Shown piece by piece: positions 1-10,785 of a stretch of 64,000 nt of DNA. Under the pieces are notes generated by a model, which made no database searches, had not been told where the DNA came from, and saw nothing but the letters and a program-made list of their open reading frames with translations. The DNA is from Pyrus communis. Taxonomy: Eukaryota > Streptophyta > Magnoliopsida > Rosales > Rosaceae. The stretch is taken from assembly GCF_963583255.1 (NCBI RefSeq), contig NC_084817.1, positions 3,697,043-3,761,042 of the forward strand, read 5' to 3'. The position numbers and the translations under genes were made by a program. The stretch's first letter is position 1. Every line of letters begins with the position of its first letter.

Positions 1-751
1 GATTACCTTATGTATATCTCATATGTGAAATCATACACGTTTTATGTAATTCGAGTGGTTTGTGTGTTGTTTTAGGATGGAACTTGGAACTTCAAGTTTC
101 ATTACCACACAACGACATCCTTGTACGTTTATATTGTTTGGACATGGGGCCTTTCGGATGCATTGGTAGAAATAATATTCCTCACAGGAAGAAAAACACT
201 CACTGATTTTGAACAAAAGAAAACTCTCACTAATTAATGTGGAGAAACCTCCGTTTCTTTGTTGTTTTTTTTTTTGAACGCCATTTGTTGTTTTTTTTTA
301 TACTTCTAGAAAACCTCGATGATACGAGAGGAATTGGGAAATTTGGAAAACTAATCAAATTTTGGACCCTAAATAGAATTCTAGCCACCATTTTAAATTT
401 ATGATAATTATAACCAAAAGTTGAGTTGATATGAAAGTACTAATACACACCTCAAATAAAATTTTCTCAAAAAAACCAAAAAAAAAAAAAAAAATGTCAT
501 CCATGGAAATTAAACAAAGCAAGATTCAATTAAAATCAGGAGATTCGAAGTAGAATTGAATAAGTTCGAAGCCACCCGTGCTCCTTGAAGTTCCTTAAAC
601 AACCCAAAACCCCAATTCAATCATAGACGAAAACAAAATCCAAAGTTCAACCTTTGGAGAAAATGAAAGAAAAAGAGGTAGGGAACATCTTATTTTCAGC
701 TTTTCACCAACAATTTGGTTCTGGAGCTGATCTTAGAGGTGGAGGTCCCAA
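1..751. other. Intergenic, no gene recognised
   Basis: AT-rich sequence with several homopolymer runs of A and T. The short open frames here have no recognisable protein features. Confidence 0.5.
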
Positions 752-759
752 TTGAGGGG

Positions 760-936
760 CTAAGATGTTAAGGAAGGGCAGCGGACACTGAAGTGAGCGA
801 AGGCCTTGTTGTAAGCTTGGTGGTGCAAGTGCTCGAACTCAAGGATTACATCGTCGTAATTGAAAATCAGAAATTGGAAAGCAGAGGAGGAAGCTAACTG
901 AGACTGAGACTGAGAGTTGTCTTCATGTGGAGGAGG
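760..936 (-). other. Orphan open frame, possible exon fragment
   Basis: On the minus strand an open frame of about 58 codons runs from after a TGA at 937-939 to a TAG at 760-762. It has no ATG. Its composition looks protein-like: an acidic/aromatic stretch (NYDDVILEFEHLHHQAYNK) followed by AFAHF and a short tail. I do not recognise the family. It could be the last exon of an unseen gene or a relic. The lack of a start and of any partner exon keeps confidence low. Confidence 0.22.
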
Positions 937-1345
937 TCAAAAATATTTTGGGGGTTCGAAACTAAACAAAAGTTGTGTGTGAGAGTATAAAAGAGGAAGA
1001 AGAGGAGGAAGAGAGAGGGATCGTGCTGCACGCCATGGCTGGCTGTGCTTGAGTTAGGTTTATGTGGTTTTGGATTATCGTCTAGAAAGGACAAAGATGG
1101 CGGTAAAAGATAGCCGAGCCTTCTTTTTTTTTTTTTTTTTTTTTTTTTGTGTTTAGAAAACTTTATTTTAAGGGTGTATTAGTATTTTCATATCACCTTT
1201 TGGTTATACTTATATTTAGGGTCCGAAATTTGGTTATTTTTTTCAATTTCCCTGAGGAATTTTATTGATATTGAAAAAAAAAATGTACACCTAATCAGGA
1301 TACATAAACTTAACTCTTAATAATACAAGAAAAAAGGATAAAAAA

Positions 1346-1436
1346 CAGATGGTGGGTTCGAATTTCGTTGGTGACTAATTTAACATCTAATCTAACAAAA
1401 TTTATCGTTTAACCAAAAAAAAAAAAAAAAAAAAAA
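1346..1436 (+). mobile_element. Short tRNA-type SINE (probably 5'-truncated) with 30-bp target duplication
   Basis: The sequence carries a pol III box-B-like motif (GGTTCGAAT) near 1355 and ends in a poly(A) run of about 22 bases. It is flanked by a 30-bp direct repeat, at 1316-1345 and 3688-3717, with one mismatch. The right copy has been pushed 2.2 kb away by a later LTR insertion. Poly(A) plus a long target duplication is the signature of L1-type retroposition. Box A is not evident, so the copy is probably truncated at its 5' end. Confidence 0.6.
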
Positions 1437-1441
1437 CTTAA

Positions 1442-3687
1442 TGTGATAACTCGTCCCTACATTTGCAATTTTATAAATTTTAGACACGTGGTTTTACAAA
1501 AATGCCCTTGAGGCAAGGATTTTGACTTTCACTGACATTCGGTTAGGGAGACGTATGACTCACTCTTTTGATGTATTCTTGAAGTACTCGGCGATACGAA
1601 CCTGTAGGAGCAAGCAAATTTCAATTTGGAGCTAAAACGAAGATTTTACGGAACACGGAACAATAGGGACATTTTAGTAAATTTCTTACGTTTGAGATAT
1701 TTTTACAAAGTGGACCACTCTAGGGTTGCCACGTGGCACCACCCTACCTCATCACTAACACACACTCTCTCCCCTGGATCTCACACACTTAGCTCTCTTT
1801 CCCTCTCTCTTCCTTTCGTCAATTTCTTGCAATTCTCAACTCTCTCTAGGACTCTCTTTCCCAGTGATACCCATACCCAGACACTCCCACCGTGACACCT
1901 CGGCGACAGTGCTGCATCATCACCACCTTCGCAAACTTTCCTCCACCATTCCTCGTCTCGGTGCAAAAAGCCCCAAGAAATGATCTCAGCGAGTGTCGAG
2001 GCTCTCAATCCAAGATCTGGCCAGCTACTGTCGTTCCACGGCAAACCACAGGTACCACTTTCTTTTTCTCACCTCCGCCTTTATTTTGATACCTAGATCG
2101 GAGCCTAAGGTGACGCTTAGGCGTTGATTGGAGCATGGAAGACTTCGGCCTCTTTCTCCAGCAATCACAAGCAGATCAAGCCTTCAGATCGTTGGTGACT
2201 CGGGCCCTTGGTCCAATACTTGGCTGGGCTATTAAACCCAAGCCCATTAGACTTAAGCCCTAAACCTAATCCATCTAGAAGCCAAGCCTAACCCGTGGCT
2301 TTTTAAAAAGGACCTGGGTCGGGCCTCAAGCCCACTAAACCCTAAACTTGAGTTTTAAACCCTAAACCTAACGGGCTTCAAACCCACTAAACCCTTTGGG
2401 CCTTAGAACCCAAGTCCAAGAACTTAGGGCCTCCAGCCTATTGACCCGGTCCAACCCAAACTCGGTTTGACCTAGTTGACCCGACCCGTTTGATCGACCC
2501 AACCCCGTCCGACCGTTGACCGTTGACTTTGACTTTTCGGGTTTTCGTTCGAGACCCCTCCTAGGCTATTTTCGAAGTCCTGTATCCATTTATGATGTCT
2601 GTTTTTAGAAATTCAATCGTCTGAGTAAAGTTTTATTAATTGTACCCTTTTATGTGCTTAGGTGCAATTATTATTGGAGATTTCAGCTTCCTAGCTTGAA
2701 TGGTTGAAACTTCACAAGTATATGTGAGTGGGCAATTTGCTTTCTACCTATACTTATTGATAGTTTCCCTAAATGCGTATTTACTTCATTTTACGCTTAT
2801 ATTGCCAAGTATCGTTATTGTGATATTAAATGTGATAAATGCTGCTATATGGTTGAGATATTACTGTTATGACATTCATACATATCTGTACATGCTCATC
2901 TTGCTGCACCGGTGTTGTACTCTCCCCAGGGCCAGGACCATTCTTTCACATGTATGTTCACATCATACCGTTCGCTCGCCTTGGATTCAAGTTAGGTGCC
3001 AGTCCCATCATACAATTTGCATTAGGCAATTGCGACTCGTATGTGACGTGCTTCTGCATGAGCCTTCATGTAATCGTAGTATTAGAGCGTATTGATTACA
3101 CCCAGTCATGTTCGTGTCAGAGATTATCTGTTCGAACTTATGTGTCAGCTTAGATGGATGAGCACTTAGTTATACTTGATTATCACATAATTATATTACC
3201 GTGGCATTGATATATCATGACTTGGCATATTTCTGGTTATATTGTTATTGAATTGTTGTTTACATACTTACGTAGTATGTTTTAAGGAAATTATACTTAT
3301 TTTACAACGAGGGGTTACTATGTTCGAAAATAAAGGTTTTCTTAAAAACGTTGTTTTGCTAACCCAGTCAACTTTGTTTTTTGCCCCTCTAGGTTTAGTA
3401 GCTATGCTTACTTGTAAACGAGGATTCTGGCAAATCTCAGGAGATGGTTATCTTTAGTGGTATAACCCTTATTCTATTTTCTATACTATCTTATACTCTG
3501 ATATCACGTGTGAATTGGGTTCAATCCTGCTCACCCGTGTACTCTTTAGTTTAGGAACTTTTAGATTTAAAATTATTCACATCCTTTTCCCCACTACACT
3601 ACACTTTATGGTTTCGTCACCCTCCATATGTCGGCCAACACAACTCAATTCAAAGTCCAAGTGGACATTCCGGGTTAGGGTGTGTCA
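1442..3687 (+). mobile_element. Solo LTR of a retrotransposon, 2246 bp
   Basis: The block starts TGTGATAAC and ends GGTGTGTCA, so it has the TG...CA ends of an LTR. It is flanked by an identical 5-bp target duplication CTTAA (1437-1441 and 3688-3692). It contains no gag-pol coding sequence, primer site or second LTR. The simplest reading is that LTR-LTR recombination left one LTR. The long LTR and 5-bp duplication fit a Gypsy-type parent, but that is inference. Open frames inside it, such as around 2700-3150, show no protein features. Confidence 0.72.
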
Positions 3688-3790
3688 CTTAATAATACAA
3701 GAAAAAAGCATAAAAAAATACATGGCAATGTTCTTAATGTCAGAAAATAGTGTCAGGCTTAGATTGGAGAGCAGGCTTTCACTACAGGAA

Positions 3791-4003
3791 TCAGATTGTC
3801 TGCCCTCCTGTTTGGGTGCCCTTCCCATTCTCTTTTATTTGTGCGGTCACGGTTAAGCCACGTCAACATTTTATATTCCTATTGTTTTTTGTCTTATTAT
3901 CTCTATAAAAAAAATCTATATAAAATATTAACGTGACTTAACCGTAACCGCACAAAGTAAGAGGGGATGGAAAGGGTACCCAAACAGGAGGAGACAATCT
4001 GCC
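3791..4003. mobile_element. Foldback MITE, family 1, copy 1
   Basis: An imperfect palindrome of about 210 bp. The left arm contains TGTGCGGTCACGGTTAAG and the right arm carries its near-complement CTTAACCGTAACCGCACA. The outer arms (AGATTGTCTG and CAGACAATCT types) also pair. The same element recurs at 28605-28810 and 36645-36865. No clean target duplication is visible here; the third copy has a 9-bp one. Confidence 0.65.
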
Positions 4004-4777
4004 TCCTTCACGAAAAAAGACAATTGTGTGCGGCAGCTCACCGCGGGCAATGATTCAGTGAAAACCAACGAACGTACCACTTGTTAGTCAGCCAACAAGA
4101 CCGAAGAGCTCGCAAAGACTTCTTTCCTTCCAAATTTTCTTTCTAAAATTATACGACTTTAGATGTTTCAATTCTCAGTGTCATTCTGGGTGGGGATGCT
4201 TCAGACTTTTTCGGCTCTTCAACCTCAAACTTTGGGTGGGAGGCATAGAAGGATGGCTGCTTCTGTCAGTGGAGGAGCCTCTAGTGCTTTCGGTAGAGTA
4301 GGGTACGTGTGGCCCTGTGGGTGACCATATGAATTTCTGCTGTCGCTTACCTTGCGTATGGGGATCTTTGGAAAGTCATGGGTGCACTTATAGATTTCTT
4401 CAAGTCTTCCATCGATGATTGGGTGAAAGACATTCAAATGAACGAACTTATTTGAAAGTTGGGGACTTGGAACTTTTGAGATCACCATCCACTATGAAAG
4501 TTTTGATGACATGACAGCAACGATCTGTATGCAGAGAATATACAAATATTGCTAGTTCTGTGAAAACGAATCAGAGAGGAATCTCAACGTCGCCCGTGGC
4601 ATTGCGAAGAGAGGTACGGAATCCCTTCCACTATTGGTTCTCAGTTTTCAGGAATGTAATAATTTGTAAGGCACGACAGAAAAACAATCATCTTGATTGC
4701 GATAAGGATCAACTATTAACGGCGTAGCAGTTGCTTCAGGTTAGTAGTGGGACCCCCCGAATATTCCATCACCAGTC

Positions 4778-4786
4778 TATATATTA
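4778..4786 (+). promoter_or_regulatory. Probable TATA box of the MAX1-type gene
   Basis: TATATATTA lies about 55 bases upstream of the ATG at 4839, in sequence otherwise without long AT runs. This spacing would give a short 5' leader. No other promoter element can be assigned between 4004 and 4838. Confidence 0.4.
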
Positions 4787-4838
4787 AACCAACCTGAGCT
4801 CAGCTCCCTTGAAGAATTAGATTCAAGAGACTGAGAGA

Positions 4839-7800
4839 ATGATAGGAAGCATTGAACTGTTGTTTACCATCTTCATGGTGTTGGCAATACTGGTAGGAGT
4901 TTTGGGGTATTTGTACTGGCCCTACTGGGGAATGAGAAGGCTACCTGGCCCACCTACTATCCCTCTGGTAGGACACATTCCCTTGATGGCAAAGTATGGT
5001 CCTGATGTATTCTCGGTTCTTGCCAAAGAGTATGGCCCTATTTTCAGGTTAGTAGCGTTATGCGTGTATATGTTTGATTATGCATAATTTGTCTGTTTTT
5101 CCCCGAATTTTTTCCAAAGAAATTTGACAACAAGTGCGAGATTGCATACAAGATTAGGTCAGTTGTCCAGGACAGTATGTCAAATCCCTTGTACTCAAGT
5201 TCAAATCCCCACTATTCATAAATTAATAGAGTAGTTTATAATATAATATCATTTTGTTAAAAAGAAACGAGACTTCAAATTAGTGCCATATAGGTCATGC
5301 TACATTTGATCCACTGTTTTCTAAATTATAAGCTTACTAACTGTTTGTGACATTTTTTCATCTGGACAGTAGATTGTGCAAAAGTTACTTTTTTGCTTCC
5401 TTTTTTGTGTGCCTAGGTATCGTTTGGTATGCAGACGGGACGGGACGGAACGGAATGGGACGGGACGGGACGGGACAAGACGGAACGGAACGGAGCGGGA
5501 GCAAAGATGCCCTCGGATGGAAACAAGGAGGAAGAAGGAGACGGAGAGGTTATAATTTTGTGTTCCACGGACGTGGAACGAGTCGTTCCAGGGGGTGAGG
5601 TGGAACGAAAATTCATCCAAAACTCGTCCCGTGGAACAGCTCGTTCCATCCGTTTTAGGCGCACCAAACGTGGGACGGAACGTCTTATCCCACTATGTTC
5701 CATCCCGTCCCACGTTCCAAACGGTAAGGTGTTTGGAACGTGGGACGGGACGGAACATAGTGGGATAAGGCGTTCCGTCCCACGTTTGGTGCGCCTAAAA
5801 CGGATGAAACGAGCTGTTCCACGGGACGAGTTTTGGGTGAATTTTCGTTCCACCTCATCCCCCTGGAACGACTCGTTCCACGGGTGGTACCATTTGGAAC
5901 GTGGGATGGGACGGAACAGAATGGGACAAGGCGTTCCGTCCCACGTTTGGTGCGCCTAAAACGGGTGGAACGAGTTGTTTCACGGGACGAGTTTTGGGTG
6001 AATTTTCGTTCCACCTCATCCCCCTGGAACGACTCGTTCCACCACATCCGTGGAACACAAAATTATAACCTCTCCGTCTCCTTCTTCTTCCTCCTTGTTT
6101 CCATCCAAGGGCATCTTTGCTCCTGCTCCATTCCGTTCCGCCATGTCCCGTCCCATTCCGTTCCGTCTCGTCCCGTCTGCATACCAAACGATACCAGTAT
6201 GGTTGAAATGAAGGACCTTAGTTAAAAATTAGATCTGGTGATAAATCTAACGTTGCAATTATGTGTTACCTTGATTTATAATATGCTAAGGTAAGTCACT
6301 TATGTATGCGCGTAACTCATCTCTTAAGTTTTTGGTAACACATCCTGGCAGGTTTCATATAGGTAGACAACCACTCGTAATTGTAGCAGATGCAGAGCTT
6401 TGTAGGGAAGTTGGAATAAAGAAATTCAAAGACATTAAGAACAGAAGCATTCCATCTCCCCTTGCAGCTTCCCCTCTCCATCAGAAGGGTCTCTTTTTAA
6501 CCAGGTATATTTTTTGTATGTTATATTGTTATAAAATGAATTGGAACATCTACCCACGGACCACGGTTAAAGTTATAGTAGACGTGTATTAGGTCAATTA
6601 GTCAAGACATTGGGTTCACTTCTTTTACGTTTAAGTTCGAATCTCTCTTCATATTGATTATAGTAATGAAGATTAAAGAACATCTGATGGAATTTGAGCA
6701 TGCTGCAGGGATGCAAGATGGGCTACGATGCGAAACACTATATTGTCAATGTATCAACCATCACACTTAGCCAGTCTTGTGCCTACAATGCAGTCATTTG
6801 TTGAATGTGCAACTCAAAAACTTGCCTCCACAGCGGAAGTAGAAGAAGATATTACCTTTTCCGACATCTCCCTTCAATTGGCTACGGATGTAATAGGACA
6901 AACTGCATTTGGTGTCAACTTTGGCCTTTCTAAACCACAATCCATCGGCAAGTCAATGGAAAAGATTGATGGAAAATACAACAATGACAATGAAGTCTCG
7001 GACTTCATCAACCAACACATATATTCCACAGCACAACTTAAGCTGGACTTTTCGGGTTCCTTATCGATCATACTAGGACTACTTGTCCCCATACTCCAGT
7101 GGCCGTTTTGGCAGATGTTGAAGAGAATTCCTGGCACTATGGACAGAAAAATCGAACGTAGTAACTGGCATTTGACTAGCCGGCTTGATGCGGTTGTGGA
7201 AAAGAGAATGAAAGACAGCGGACGAGGTTCAAAAGACTTCTTGTCACTTATACTGAATGCAAGGGAGTCGGGGAGGGTTTCGAAAAATATTTTCGCACAG
7301 GATTACATTAGTGCACTTGCTTATGAGCATCTCCTTGCCGGGTCGACCACCACAGCATTCACATTGTCTTCAGTTGTCTACTTGGTTGCTGGACATCCCG
7401 AAGTTGAAAAAAAGTTGCTGGCAGAGATCGATGGATTTGGACAGCCAGATCAGATGCCAACTGCTAGTGATCTCCAACACAACTTTCCTTATCTTGATCA
7501 GGCAAGGCTTCTCAAATTTCAATGTTGCATTTGAGGAAGCTTCCTCATTAGTTGGTTTACATGTTGGTTTTTCGAATGCAGGTTGTTAAAGAGGCAATGA
7601 GGTTTTACATGGTTTCCCCATTAGTTGCAAGAGAAACATCTAAAGAAATTGAAATAGGCGGTTATCTTCTACCGAAGGTATTGCTCTGCTTCTGCTAAGG
7701 ACCTCTTTGAAGAAATGTCTTTTTGTCTGTGATTTGAAAGTGGTTTGTGTATATGTTGGATTAATTCGTCTTGTTTTTGAGGAGCAGGGGACTTGGGTTT

Positions 7801-8117
7801 GGTTAGCCCTCGGAGTTTTAGCGAAAGATCAAAAGAACTTCCCAGAGCCAGAAAAGTTCAGGCCAGAGAGGTTTGATCCAAGTTGCAAAGAAGAGAAACA
7901 AAGGCATCCATATGCCTTTTTACCGTTTGGACTCGGGCCTCGAACCTGCATTGGTCAGAAATTTGCCGTGCAAGAAATAAAGCTTGCACTGATTCACTTA
8001 TACCGGAAGTATGTGTTCCGGCACTCTCCATTTATGGAGGTACCTCTGCAGCTTGAATACGGCATTGTTTTCAAGTTCAAGAATGGCGTCAAGCTTCGAG
8101 TCATAAAGCGGACATGA
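4839..8117 (+). CDS. MAX1: Cytochrome P450 CYP711A (MAX1-type carlactone oxidase)
   Basis: Five exons: 4839-5047, 6352-6504, 6709-7501, 7582-7677 and 7788-8117. Together they encode 526 residues, against about 522 for Arabidopsis MAX1. Family role: an ER-bound P450 that oxidises carlactone in strigolactone synthesis. Visible features are an N-terminal membrane helix (residues about 6-26), a proline-rich hinge ([14 protein letters not shown]), the I-helix AGSTTT, the ExxR motif as EAMR in exon 4, PERF in exon 5, and the haem loop [10 protein letters not shown] with its cysteine ligand. The match to MAX1 is continuous (for example [27 protein letters not shown]). Intron 3 uses a GC donor (CAG|GCAAGG). 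Intron 1 holds a 780-bp Harbinger-type element and a SINE-like piece; intron 2 holds another SINE-like piece. Assignment to CYP711A is firm. The exact product within the carlactone pathway cannot be read from sequence. Confidence 0.93.
5150..5265 (+). mobile_element. SINE-like fragment in MAX1 intron 1
   Basis: A segment beginning near ATTAGGTCAGTTGTCCAGGA resembles a tRNA-derived box A region. AGTTCAAATCCCC about 50 bases later resembles box B. A related segment lies at 6583-6672 in intron 2, and a diverged one near 24835. Target duplications are not clear. Confidence 0.35.
5416..6195. mobile_element. Tourist/PIF-Harbinger-like element with duplicated inverted interior
   Basis: The ends are GGTATCGTTTGGTATGCAGA and its exact complement (6176-6195), the GTTTGG-type terminus of Tourist-like MITEs. 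A 311-bp relative at 14764-15074 has a 3-bp TTA duplication, typical of PIF/Harbinger; this copy has no matching duplication (CTA and AGT flank it). The interior is rich in GGGACGG/GGAACG repeats and is itself doubled head to head around 5720-5790. All open frames here are by-products of these repeats. Confidence 0.6.
6583..6672 (+). mobile_element. SINE-like fragment in MAX1 intron 2
   Basis: The order AGGTCAATTAGTCAAGACA, then AAGTTCGAATCTC about 35 bases on, matches a tRNA-like box A/box B pair related to the intron 1 fragment. It is short and has no clear target duplication. Confidence 0.35.
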
Positions 8118-8191
8118 TGCAAGAATCATTCTTCCACTCGCCCGATCAGACCTTATAATACTTATCACTCACTTAAGAAGGCAACTGAAAG

Positions 8192-8449
8192 ATTAGATAT
8201 ACAGAATGTATTAGCCATCTTCGATGTAGATTATGTGATATAAATCATCAATTTGTATCTAAATTTGCTAGAGACCAATGCATTGCAAGAAAGCCCACGA
8301 TGAGTTCAATGATCCATCGCATTAGATATACAGAATGTATTAGCCATCTTCGATGTATATTATGTGATATAAATCATCAATTTGAATATAAATTTGCTAG
8401 AGACCAATGCATTGCAAGAAAGCCCGCAATGAGTTCAATGATCCATCGC
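8192..8449. repeat. 129-bp tandem duplication (two units)
   Basis: Units 8192-8320 and 8321-8449 are directly adjacent and nearly identical, with only a few substitutions. They lie in the 526-bp gap between the stop codons of the convergent MAX1-type and IQD genes, so they probably fall in the 3' untranslated or terminator region of one or both. Confidence 0.85.
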
Positions 8450-8643
8450 ATTTGAATTAAGTAAATATTCGATTCCACATATTCATAAATTAACTATGTT
8501 CAAATGAAAACTGAACTCTTCTATTCCTAGCACACACTTAAAATTACACATTCTAAAAAATAGGGAACAGGGAACAACTAGCTGTTGATCTTCTCAATCA
8601 AAATGAACTTAACCCAGCTGATTGTATGATCGAGGTGCCCCTT

Positions 8644-10622
8644 TCACCTCAGTTTCATAGAGTTCTTATCCAACCGCGTTGGCATGCCGAGCGGCTTGGA
8701 GAAGTTGGCTGAAAATGGCTCAGAACCAGCACTACTTTTTGAATCCCCATTAGAGAATGCCCCAGACCTCTTGAGGAATTGAAACTCGTCCATGGATTGC
8801 CTTTGAGTTCTTTGAGACAGATAACTCTGTGGTTTCTGCTTCAACTTCGTTGACTCAGTCAGGTTCATGTAACTCGGCTTATAGTTGCAGCCGTCATCTG
8901 TTCTATCTGATGCCAATCCGGTGTTCCCAGAAACTGGCGGCGTGGATGTGCACAGTGAAGATGAAGCAGAGCTCTCATCATACCGGAATTCGGAACTTGG
9001 GCTCGAAGAAGAGCGAGTAGCTTGCCCTACGTGAGGAGGCTTTGCAGAAATCCTAGTGGTGACATTGTTCTTCCTGACTTTAACGGAGCATGGTTCTGAA
9101 GATTTCGAATGTTGTTTTCCCACGAAAGGGTCTGCACAGCTCTTTGGAGGCGGTGTGATCTCAGAAGAGTCATTGTGTGACTCTTCCATCAGCCTAGTCT
9201 CCCACGGCTTCGCTGACATCCAACGTTCTAACCAACTCCATCCCCAACTGTTCTTGTCAAATTCATTGTTCTTACTGAGAGAGTACACTGAGGACCTGGT
9301 ACGAGAATTCGAATTCGAATCTGGGGTTGATTTCCATTGCTGAGAAGACAAAAAGAAACACAATCTTGCTTATATCAGTAATGTGAAGAGAAAGGCACTT
9401 AGTTTAACAGACAAACTACAAGGAGGTTCCCGACGAAGTCAATTTCCATGTTTTATTACCTTCTGAGCAAGAGCATAAGCAATTGCTCTCTCCCTCTTGA
9501 ATGCTCCTTCTTGCCTCATTTGAATCTTTGCTTTAACATCATCTATTGTTCCCTTGCTATCACACCACCCTTCCTGCAATTATTTGTCTATTTTTAATAC
9601 TTATTACAAAAACATAAGTTCGAAAAAGCCGCTTCAAAGTTCAAACCAAGAATATTTTCTTCTGTGACGATATTCAAATGACAGCAAAGAACTTTAAAAG
9701 CTCAAGTTACCTCAGCTTCTTTTAAGAGATCGGCCTGGGTGCGACGTTCATTGATCATGTTCTGCACAGCTTGTCCCTCCATGGACATTCGCACGCGACG
9801 AGCTCTCACACGAGCCTGAACTCGAACAAGAGCTTGCATGCACCTCAGTGTCACAGCAGCCTGCTTCCTCACTTGCCGGCCCCGAACCAGAGCTTGCAGC
9901 CTCACTATTCCTCTCAAGGCCTTCAAAGCCCTTCTCGCCTGCAAATCAGTTTCCCCATACAAAAAGCTTCAACTTTCATCAATAGCAGCCAAATCCTTAA
10001 AAATTAAGCCCAATAGGCAGCTAGGCATTTTATCAAACAGACTGTATTGAGCAACTTCAACACTAACTATGTGCTTATTTCAAAAGCTCTGCCAATCAAA
10101 AGCTACAATTATAACAGAAAAGCACTTTCTTACATCAACAAGCAGGTTGTTCAAATTAAGACATTTAAAAAACAAATTAAATAAATATTGAGAGAAAGTG
10201 ATTTTTTTCCTACCAAGAAGCCTCGGAAAGCAGTTTGGATTCTGATAGCAGCCCATTCCTGCCTCACAACCCTGAAATCCTTCGGCGGTGCTCGAACCAC
10301 CGCAGCCACTGCTGCATTATAAACATCCGCCCCTCTCGGAGAATCCGACCCCTCCGATCCCGCCCTGTAATTACCTTTGAAACCCTTCCAAGTAGACCCT
10401 AAATCCCCTGAAGAACTCCTCCACAGCTTCCATTTCTTGCTCTTCCCACTCACCTTCAAACAAATCAAACCCAGAAAAAAAAAGTTCAGAAATTCATAAA
10501 CCCAGCACAAATAATTAAAAAAAAAAATGGAAATATGGTAAAGATCGAAGCTTTACCGGGTCGTCCTTGTCGGGTTTTTTCATCCCGATCAGAGCCTTGA
10601 CCCATTTACCAGAAGCACCCAT
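8644..10622 (-). CDS. IQ67-domain (IQD) calmodulin-binding protein
   Basis: Five exons on the minus strand: 10622-10557, 10453-10214, 9938-9711, 9573-9460 and 9339-8644. They give 447 residues. It starts [13 protein letters not shown], a typical IQD N-terminus. The IQ67 domain spans the exon 2/3 junction. IQ motifs are visible in [20 protein letters not shown], in [14 protein letters not shown] and in [15 protein letters not shown]. The intron sits inside the first IQ motif, as is usual for this family. The C-terminal half is Ser-rich with the conserved block [16 protein letters not shown]. Family role: plant-specific calmodulin-binding scaffolds on microtubules, membrane or nucleus. The sequence most resembles the IQD5-8 group, but the exact member is uncertain. 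A 21-bp minisatellite lies just upstream. Confidence 0.92.
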
Positions 10623-10680
10623 TTGAGCGAAAAAAAATTTGCTTCAGCAGAAAAACAAGCAAAAACAGAGGTTTGCAGCG

Positions 10681-10785
10681 TGGATTTATAAAACTTCAAG
10701 GTGGATTTATGAAACTTCCTGATGGATTAATGAAACTACCGGGTGGATTAGTGAAACTTCCGGGTGGATTTATGAAACTCAAAGC
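10681..10785. repeat. 21-bp minisatellite, five units, upstream of IQD
   Basis: Five consecutive 21-bp units start TGGATT at 10681, 10702, 10723, 10744 and 10765 and differ at a few positions. The block is 59-163 bases upstream of the IQD start codon, so it lies in the leader or core promoter. A 21-base period keeps frame, so the minus strand reads as a seven-residue repeat, but no start or gene context supports translation. Confidence 0.85.

Noticed and set aside
2700..3457. Plus-strand frames of 70-131 codons
   Set aside because: They lie wholly inside the solo LTR and show no gag, pol or other domain.
4164..4330. 54-codon plus-strand frame starting MFQFSVSFW
   Set aside because: No family features and no splice partner. 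It sits in the MAX1 upstream region beside a MITE.
5413..6225. Several long overlapping frames on both strands rich in Arg, Gly, Pro and Ser
   Set aside because: They are translations of the GGGACGG/GGAACG repeats of the Harbinger-like element, present in all frames and mirrored at 14728-15112.
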